Positions 33,749-39,004 of a DNA stretch of 39,004 bases are shown one piece after another. Below the pieces are notes generated by a model. That model saw only the letters and a list, made by a program, of their open reading frames with translations, was not told the origin of the DNA and did not search any database. The translations under genes and the position numbers were made by a program. Source of the stretch: Actinomycetes bacterium (GTDB lineage Bacteria > Actinomycetota > Coriobacteriia > Coriobacteriales > Eggerthellaceae); the NCBI GenBank assembly GCA_023429565.1, contig JAEZDJ010000089.1, positions 1-39,004 of the forward strand, read 5' to 3'. Positions within the stretch are counted from its first letter, which is position 1; each line of letters opens with the position of its first letter.

Positions 33749-33835
33749 GCGGAAACCTCAATTCATGGATGGCGGCAGTCAATGTGATCAGATCCTCTGC
33801 AAAGTATAGCCCATTCGGCACGCCGCTCGCGGACG

Positions 33836-33888
33836 TCACCCTTCACACCTTCCGGGTGATCGACGCGTTTTTCACCCGTTTATGGGCT
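33836..33888. promoter_or_regulatory. Operator-like cluster between regulator 4 and reductase 4
   Basis: Several half-sites of the shared motif: TCACC (33836-33840), the dyad TCACA-CCTTCCG-GGTGA (33843-33859) and TCACC-CGTTTAT-GGGCT (33872-33888). The group lies between the likely regulator 4 promoter and the reductase 4 start at 33973, so it could serve both genes. Confidence 0.45.
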
Positions 33889-33972
33889 GGAATCGCATGT
33901 TCAGGCAGCGTAACGTCCAAGAAGAAGAGAGACCGGGCAATAACCCGGAAAGCAGGTTATGGGAGGAACATC

Positions 33973-35511
33973 ATGCAAGAAACTTCTATCGCGCGCGTCG
34001 CGTCCGAAGATGCGCGCAGCACTTCAGGCATAGCAAAGAGCCTGACACGGCGGCAGTTTGCAAAGGGGATCGGCGGCGCAGCCGCGGCGCTGTGCCTGGG
34101 CGGGCTGTTTGGATGCACGCCAAAGCAGGCCGCTGCACAGGAGGCATCGAACACCGTGTCGTGCGACGTGCTGGTCATCGGCGGAGGCGGGGCTGGCATG
34201 ACGGCAGCCGGCCAGGCCGCTGCACAGGGAGCCCAGACCATCCTTGTCGAAAAGATGCCACAGTTGTGCGGCTCGAGCACCCTCGCGCTCGGGACCCTCT
34301 ACGGAGCGGGAACGCAACTGCAGAAGCGAGCGGGAATCGAAGACGATCCGGAAGGTCTCTTGACCTATTTCCTCTCGCGCGGAGGAGACAAGCTCGATGC
34401 AGACATGCAACGGTTCTGCGCAGAGCATTTCGGGGAGACGATCGACTGGCTGTCCGAAGACCTTCAAGTGCCCTTCAAGGAAACGGTGTCGAAGAAGGGC
34501 AAGGACACCGTTGCGCGTGGCCACAACTGTGCCCACAATGCCATGGACGCACTGCGTGCCGTCACGGCATACGCAACGGAACACGGCGTCTCCTTCCACT
34601 TCAACAGAGCAGTGGAGTCCTTTGTCGTCAACGATGAGGGGCGGGTTGAGGGCGTGCTTGCACGCGTGGGATCGAGGCCGGGACATGGCGACCTCGTGCG
34701 CTACGAGGCGCGCAACGTCATCATAGCCTCGGGGGGCTTCTGCCGCAATGCATCCATGATCGAAACCTACATGCCCGACTACGTCGACGTCTACACCGAG
34801 GTCGGCGTGGGATGCACAGGCGAAGGACTGCGAATGGGCCTGGACATTGGGGCCGACTATGTCGGCCATGGCGGAACGAACGGCATTCTGGCCTGCGAGG
34901 TTGAGCCTGGCCAGTCGCAGCTCATCAGCAGCAAAGCCCTTTGGGTTGACAAGTCGGGCCATCGCTTTGCGAACGAAGGCGGACAGACCCACGACATCTA
35001 CTACGACGTCGCCCATTTTGACGACCAGCATTTCTATGCGGTGTACGATCAGGCCATGGTCGATGCGCTCGACGACGATCTGCGATCGAAATTTGAATTC
35101 GGGCTCAAGCAAGGCGTGTTTGCCAAAGGAGACACGCTGGCCGCTGCCGCCACTCAACTTGGCGTGGACGGCCAAGCATCGCAGGACACGCTTGACTCCT
35201 ACAACGCCCTGGCCGCACAAGGAACCGACACTCAGTTCAAGAAAAAGGCCGAGCAGCTTGTGCCCCTCGTGCAGCCTCCTTACTACCTGCTTCGCATGGG
35301 CGTATGCACCCACGGCAGCTTCGGCGGATATCGCGTCGACACCGATTTTCACGTGCTCGACGTCGACGGAGACCCCATCCCGGGACTCTACTCGGCTGGA
35401 GAAGTGTGTTGCGGCACGTTCATCTACGACGACTACCCTGCTGGAGGATGCGGCCTGAACTGGTCATACACTTCCGGCCGCTTCGCCGGCAGGAACGCCG
35501 CGCAGCTTTAG
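33973..35511 (+). CDS. Tat-exported flavoprotein reductase lipoprotein 4
   Basis: A 512-residue FAD-binding protein of the fumarate/urocanate reductase superfamily. A longer N-region precedes the twin-arginine motif TRRQFAKG (R26-R27) and lipobox LFGC (C48). The FAD fold is VLVIGGGGAGMTAA. The family arginine lies in VDKSGHRFANEGG. The C-terminal loop is GLYSAGEVCCGTFIYDDYP followed by a GLNWSYTSGRFAG stretch; here the GR-AG segment is close to that of classical family members. A His-containing strand THGSFGGYRVDTD precedes it, so this copy is the nearest of the five to the fumarate-reductase pattern. The ATG at 33973 has GGAGG 6 nt upstream; longer open frames to 33679 run through the regulator promoter and are not used. 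Confidence 0.92.
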   Translation: MQETSIARVASEDARSTSGIAKSLTRRQFAKGIGGAAAALCLGGLFGCTPKQAAAQEASNTVSCDVLVIGGGGAGMTAAGQAAAQGAQTILVEKMPQLCGSSTLALGTLYGAGTQLQKRAGIEDDPEGLLTYFLSRGGDKLDADMQRFCAEHFGETIDWLSEDLQVPFKETVSKKGKDTVARGHNCAHNAMDALRAVTAYATEHGVSFHFNRAVESFVVNDEGRVEGVLARVGSRPGHGDLVRYEARNVIIASGGFCRNASMIETYMPDYVDVYTEVGVGCTGEGLRMGLDIGADYVGHGGTNGILACEVEPGQSQLISSKALWVDKSGHRFANEGGQTHDIYYDVAHFDDQHFYAVYDQAMVDALDDDLRSKFEFGLKQGVFAKGDTLAAAATQLGVDGQASQDTLDSYNALAAQGTDTQFKKKAEQLVPLVQPPYYLLRMGVCTHGSFGGYRVDTDFHVLDVDGDPIPGLYSAGEVCCGTFIYDDYPAGGCGLNWSYTSGRFAGRNAAQL

Positions 35512-35520
35512 GATCCATCC

Positions 35521-35556
35521 GCTTCGGCGCAGCTTGTCCCTGAGCTGCGCCGAAGC
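35521..35556. terminator. Terminator between reductase 4 and regulator 5
   Basis: A perfect 14-bp stem GCTTCGGCGCAGCT/AGCTGCGCCGAAGC with an 8-nt loop, directly between the convergent stop codons. A second hairpin (ATCGGGCCGA/TCGGCCCGAT) follows inside the last codons of regulator 5. Confidence 0.75.
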
Positions 35557-35559
35557 CCC

Positions 35560-37023
35560 TCATCGGGCCGAAAGCTCGGCCCGATCGCCCTGCTCCCCTT
35601 TGCCATCAAGGAGATCAAGGAGGTTTTGCTGGCTGTGAACCGATGCCTTCCGGTAGATGTTCTTGATATGGCTCTTTGCCGTATCCGGCGATATGCAGAG
35701 CACCCGTGCTATGGAAGGAGCGTTGCGGCCGCGCGCCAGGAGCGCGAGCACCTCGCGCTCCCTCGGAGAGAGCCCATGCCTCTCGGCGAGGACATAGCAG
35801 GATTCGGAAACGGCGTCTCCCTGTTCAGTCGCCGGCTCCTGGGCGACGAGCCAACGGCGCACCGGCGAACGCCCATCCCCGAACAGGAGGAGGGACGCTA
35901 TGAAGATGGCGAGGACCGCCGAGAGCACGAGCATCATGTCGGCGCCATCGAAGAACGACCCCTCGGACACCGCAAATCCGACGACGCTCATGAGTGCCTG
36001 GATGCCCTGAAAACAAAAGTAGCCCGCCGCATAGATGCGCACGATCGGCATGCCCGTCCTGCGCGAAAGATCGCCCCAGTAGACAATCATGAAGAAGTAG
36101 AATATCGAGAAGCCGGTGTCGTGCACGAGCAACGATGCCGCCAGGGGAGGAATCCCCGACGCTATCATGACGAGGCCCGCCACCACGAAAATGAGCCCGA
36201 TGGAATAGATCTGGGCCGGACCGAAACGATCATCGAGACCATAGGAAAAGGCGAGCAGGGCAATGCCCGCCACCCCGCCTCCCACGAGCAGCATGCTGCC
36301 GACCGGCTGGCCCATCTGCTCAGCAATGGAAGGAAGCATGCCCTTCATGAGCCCATAGGATAGCCCTACCATGATCGGCAGGATGAGCAACGCCGGCGAG
36401 AAGGCGAGATTACCGCCATGGTCTGCGGGGATGTCAGTCTCCTCCAGCTCGGCGCCCCCTCGGTATGCCAGCGGCGCGCAAGGCAGAGAAACCGCCACGA
36501 GCAACGCAACCAGAACCGGCTCCGGAAGATCGCTCACAATGAGGGCGAAGGCAGACGAGGCGATAAGCGCATAGGAAAGGGACACGAGCGACCTGAGCAA
36601 GCCCATGCGCGAATACATCTCGCCCCAGCCAACCTTCAAAAGGGCTATCGAGGCGCCCCCCATCGCCATCCCAGCCGCCACCAGGCCGACCGATCCATTC
36701 AGGGCGCCCGCCGCATAGAGACAGGATCCGCCAAGCAGCAAACCACCCGCCAGCCCCATGAGCCACCGCGAGCGCATGATGGACGCGATGCGGCTTGAGG
36801 CGAGAAGCACGATCAGCAGCGTCACGGAAGTGGCAATGAGCACCACTTCATTGGGAAGGGAAAGCACCGAAGGCAGGGCTTGGAACACGCCGCCTTTGGT
36901 GGCCAGCCAGATGGACAGGCACGACCAGGCCCAGATGCAGGCGAAACTCACCCATCGCTTCCATCCTCGAAACAGCTCGTCCGAAGCCACCTGGGTCCAA
37001 TGCCCTGCCGCCTGCTCCACCAT
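35560..37023 (-). CDS. Membrane-bound LuxR-type regulator 5
   Basis: A 487-residue protein with about ten to twelve hydrophobic helices (residues about 22-390), a short linker and a C-terminal helix-turn-helix (LSPREREVLALLARGRNAPSI; DTAKSHIKNIYRKASVHSQQNLLDL). The ATG at 37023 has GGGGAGG 8 nt upstream. It lies 122 nt downstream of reductase 5 on the same strand, with a long hairpin between them, and converges with reductase 4. It could control either neighbour. No copy of the shared dyad is seen directly upstream of it. Confidence 0.9.
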   Translation of the reverse strand: MVEQAAGHWTQVASDELFRGWKRWVSFACIWAWSCLSIWLATKGGVFQALPSVLSLPNEVVLIATSVTLLIVLLASSRIASIMRSRWLMGLAGGLLLGGSCLYAAGALNGSVGLVAAGMAMGGASIALLKVGWGEMYSRMGLLRSLVSLSYALIASSAFALIVSDLPEPVLVALLVAVSLPCAPLAYRGGAELEETDIPADHGGNLAFSPALLILPIMVGLSYGLMKGMLPSIAEQMGQPVGSMLLVGGGVAGIALLAFSYGLDDRFGPAQIYSIGLIFVVAGLVMIASGIPPLAASLLVHDTGFSIFYFFMIVYWGDLSRRTGMPIVRIYAAGYFCFQGIQALMSVVGFAVSEGSFFDGADMMLVLSAVLAIFIASLLLFGDGRSPVRRWLVAQEPATEQGDAVSESCYVLAERHGLSPREREVLALLARGRNAPSIARVLCISPDTAKSHIKNIYRKASVHSQQNLLDLLDGKGEQGDRAELSAR

Positions 37024-37090
37024 TCCACCGACCTCCCCTGCGATTCCCTGACCGGATCATAGCAGCACCTGGTCTGACCGTCCACGGGCT

Positions 37091-37119
37091 AGAGCCGGGA
37101 GGTGCAGGCTCCCGGCTCT
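37091..37119. terminator. Hairpin between reductase 5 and regulator 5
   Basis: A perfect 11-bp stem AGAGCCGGGAG/CTCCCGGCTCT with a 7-nt loop, 27 nt beyond the stop of reductase 5. It lacks a U-run, so it may only partly stop transcription and allow some read-through into regulator 5. Confidence 0.6.
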
Positions 37120-37145
37120 CCAAACCACCCTGCAGCTGGATGCGA

Positions 37146-38705
37146 TCAGGACCAGGAGGACGAGGCCGCCGCGCTCTCTCCCGCTATATGGCCAAGCACC
37201 AATCCCCCGGTCAACGAAGTACCCGATCCTGGGTAATAACCTCCATACCAACCGCCCGAATTCATGCCGCCAGCCCAAAGGTGCGGAATGACCTCTCCGT
37301 CGATGCCAACGACCTCGCAAGAAGCGTTGATTTTGAGACCCCCGAGCGAGCCGAGGTTCGCAGATACGTTCTTGTGAGCATAGTAGGGCGGCTTGTTGAG
37401 CTCAATCAGCTGCGTGTTGCGCCCAAACTCCTCATCCTGCCCCGTTTGCGAAACGCTTTCGTTCCATCCCTGGAATGCGCGGGTGAGATTGGCAGCAGGC
37501 ACTCCCATGGCAGCGGCGAGCTCCTCGAGGCTCTCGCCCTTGAGGAGGGTGCCCTCAGCCACGGCCGCATTGGGATCGAGCGCCCAAGGGCCCACCCCCT
37601 GCTCGACCATGTTCTGATCCATGACCATGTAGGTGGGCTTTCCCAACTGCATCTCCTGCTGGAAAATCGCACGATACTGATAGGCGTAGGTCGCGTCCTC
37701 GCAGACAAAGCGGCGCCCGTTGCCGTTGACGATGATGCAGGGGATTTGAGTGAGGCCGTTGTCGGTTGCCTGGCCCGTTGCCATGTCATAGTCGATGGTT
37801 CCGCCCACCGTCGCCAGGGCAGCACCGATCTCCAGCCCCATCCGAACGCCGTCGCCGTTCGCAAATGACGTGATATAGCTTTTCTGCGTGGTCAGATCCC
37901 AATACTGCTGAGGATTGAATGCCCGCGCGAGGTCTTCGTCGCGGTCGATGCCGCCCAAAGCCAGCACAACGCCTTTGTTCGCCTTTGCGTTGATGGTTCT
38001 TCCGCCGGAAGAAACCTGCACGCCAACCACGCCCTTGTCCTGATCGTAGATCAAGTGACGTGCCGTGGAGTCAAACTCGAACGTCGCCCCGAGCCGCTCC
38101 GCCTCCGCATGCTCGGCATCGGTCAGCACAACGCCCTCGCCACCAGCACCTCCGCCCTCATAGACATGGATGCGATCGGCATGGAGCCCTTCTGTCACAT
38201 AGGGCACATGGCAATTCCCATAGACGCGTTTCCAGACGAGCCCGATGCTCTCCAGCCAATCCATCAGCTCGGGAGCGCGGGAACACAGCACGTTCACCAG
38301 TTCGTCGTCGGCGCGTCCCTCCGCCTGCTCGATATAGCATTGGGCATGTTTTTCGGGCGTGTCGTCCTTGAAGGGAGACAGCTCCTTTTGGGCCTTGGTG
38401 CCCGCCGCCTGAATGACTCCTCCAGAGAGCGCGGTCGTGCCGCCCGCCTTTGCGTCTGTTTCATAGACGATCACCGACGCACCCGCGGCAGCTGCGGCAC
38501 AGGCAGCTGAAAGCCCCGTTCCGCCAGCGCCCAGGACGATGACGTCCGCCTCCGCGTCCCAACTCTCAGGAATGCCGCTCGCCACGGATGAATCGTCCGC
38601 AGAAGTCGCCTCCTTGGGTGCACAACCCGCCACTCCCAACCCCACCGTCGCCAAGCCAGCCAAAGCAGCGGTCCCTATGAAGCCACGTCGCGTCAGTGCT
38701 TCCAT
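37146..38705 (-). CDS. Tat-exported flavoprotein reductase lipoprotein 5
   Basis: A 519-residue FAD-binding protein of the fumarate/urocanate reductase superfamily, the only one on the minus strand. It has a very short N-region, twin-arginine motif TRRGFIGT (R6-R7) and lipobox VAGC (C28). The FAD fold is VIVLGAGGTGLSAA. The family arginine lies in VNGNGRRFVCED. The C-terminal loop is HLWAGGMNSGGWYGGYYP followed by GSGTSLTGG and GHIAGESAA, where His replaces the Arg usually seen in the GR-AG segment. The ATG at 38705 has AGGAGGG 4 nt upstream; longer open frames to 38903 have no support. It heads a possible transcript with regulator 5. Confidence 0.92.
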   Translation of the reverse strand: MEALTRRGFIGTAALAGLATVGLGVAGCAPKEATSADDSSVASGIPESWDAEADVIVLGAGGTGLSAACAAAAAGASVIVYETDAKAGGTTALSGGVIQAAGTKAQKELSPFKDDTPEKHAQCYIEQAEGRADDELVNVLCSRAPELMDWLESIGLVWKRVYGNCHVPYVTEGLHADRIHVYEGGGAGGEGVVLTDAEHAEAERLGATFEFDSTARHLIYDQDKGVVGVQVSSGGRTINAKANKGVVLALGGIDRDEDLARAFNPQQYWDLTTQKSYITSFANGDGVRMGLEIGAALATVGGTIDYDMATGQATDNGLTQIPCIIVNGNGRRFVCEDATYAYQYRAIFQQEMQLGKPTYMVMDQNMVEQGVGPWALDPNAAVAEGTLLKGESLEELAAAMGVPAANLTRAFQGWNESVSQTGQDEEFGRNTQLIELNKPPYYAHKNVSANLGSLGGLKINASCEVVGIDGEVIPHLWAGGMNSGGWYGGYYPGSGTSLTGGLVLGHIAGESAAASSSWS

Positions 38706-38817
38706 AATCCCTCCTACCGTCGTTTTCGGACGTCGGCCTTCCAACGTCCAATGAAAGTTTTGACGGAAGAAACGGGCCGGCACATCGCCCCGACATAGGG
38801 AAACACGCGGAAAGCCA

Positions 38818-38834
38818 CCACCCTGAGAGGGTGA
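38818..38834. promoter_or_regulatory. Operator-like dyad upstream of reductase 5
   Basis: On the minus strand TCACC-CTCTCAG-GGTGG, the shared 17-bp layout with one mismatch. It lies 113-129 nt upstream of the reductase start. A further half-site AGGTGA lies at about 38861, close to the upstream terminator. Confidence 0.4.
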
Positions 38835-38873
38835 AGAGCGTCTTTGGCCAGGTGGAAGAAAGGTGAAGCGTTC

Positions 38874-38900
38874 AAAAAAAGGGGCTGTATCAAAAGCCCC
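38874..38900 (-). terminator. Intrinsic terminator of a gene beyond the right edge
   Basis: On the minus strand a stem GGGGCT/AGCCCC with an 8-nt loop is followed directly by seven T, a classical intrinsic terminator. It would end a minus-strand transcript that enters from beyond the window and insulate reductase 5 from it. Confidence 0.75.
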
Positions 38901-38927
38901 CAATTGAACGAGGGGTCGCCTATCTCG

Positions 38928-39004
38928 TCAAGAGGTATGCGGCTCCTTTTCGTTTTGTGTCGCAGCGCAAGCGCTGCTCTTCGATACGCTATAGCGCTTA
39001 GGTT
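38928..39004 (-). CDS. Possible C-terminal end of an upstream gene
   Basis: About 25 codons open on the minus strand from the window edge to a TGA at 38928-38930 (ending ...NEKEPHTS), 28 nt before the terminator. The distance to a good terminator is the only support. Too short to identify; it may be non-coding. Confidence 0.25.
   Translation of the reverse strand, partial: PKRYSVSKSSACAATQNEKEPHTS

Larger units (their letters stand above)
38706..39004. other. Upstream region of reductase 5 and window end
   Basis: About 300 bases. From the left it holds the reductase 5 ribosome site, an operator-like dyad (38818-38834), a minus-strand terminator (38874-38900) and, at the window edge, a short open stretch that may be the end of another minus-strand gene. 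No other gene is seen. Confidence 0.5.

Noticed and set aside
34024..35352. 442-codon minus-strand frame opposite reductase 4
   Set aside because: Shadow of the FAD protein gene; no start signal or recognisable domain.
22761..38705. Fused cytochrome or FMN-binding domains in the flavoreductases
   Set aside because: No CXXCH motifs or the flavin-attachment Ser/Thr motif of FMN-binding domains were found; the N-terminal region of each is only a signal peptide and short linker before the FAD fold.
1..39004. CRISPR arrays, tRNA or rRNA genes, complete insertion sequences, phage genes
   Set aside because: No regularly spaced repeats, no RNA gene signatures and no transposase or integrase were seen on either strand; the terminator at 38874-38900 alone does not show a mobile element.

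Overview
The window looks like chromosomal DNA of a high-GC anaerobic actinobacterium of the Coriobacteriia, most likely family Eggerthellaceae. The reasons are five Tat-exported lipoprotein flavin reductases, each next to a membrane-bound LuxR-type regulator, a multihaem cytochrome with a Ccm cytochrome c maturation cluster, an oxygen-sensitive class III ribonucleotide reductase, and actinobacterial-style GC-rich codon use. The genus cannot be fixed from the sequence alone. All functions below come from reading motifs by eye; no database search was run.

Layout. (1) 1-3257, minus strand: the N-terminal 1,085 residues of a large secreted surface protein built of InlB/Listeria-Bacteroides repeats and an MBG-like domain, cut by the window edge and preceded by a structured leader. 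(2) 3806-8733, plus strand: a seven-gene operon for a small type II secretion/type IV pilus-like machine: a transglutaminase-like lipoprotein, a GspF-type platform protein, four small single-span proteins (one with a pseudopilin-like E5 motif, one DUF4860-like) and a PilT-type ATPase. (3) 8783-13686, minus strand: nrdD and nrdG with NrdR-like boxes upstream of nrdD, then an MscS channel and a DUF2804 protein. (4) 13962-20591, minus strand: a pentahaem membrane-anchored cytochrome followed by ccmE-F-A-B-C-D. (5) 20949-38705: five LuxR-type membrane regulators (all minus strand) interleaved with five flavoprotein reductases (four plus, one minus), separated by strong hairpin terminators, plus one small single-span protein.

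How the parts may work together. The five reductases all have twin-arginine motifs and lipoboxes, so they should sit outside the membrane. None carries a haem or FMN domain, so each needs an external electron donor. The pentahaem cytochrome at 19896-20591 is the natural candidate and the Ccm genes would attach its haems. Each regulator has about ten to twelve membrane spans fused to a C-terminal LuxR helix-turn-helix, so it could sense a compound at or in the membrane and switch on a neighbouring reductase. A 17-bp dyad resembling TCACC-N7-GGTGA recurs upstream of the cytochrome and of four of the five reductases. It would tie the cytochrome and the reductases into one regulon. The reductases keep the FAD fold but differ strongly in the C-terminal active-site loop, so they probably reduce different organic acceptors.
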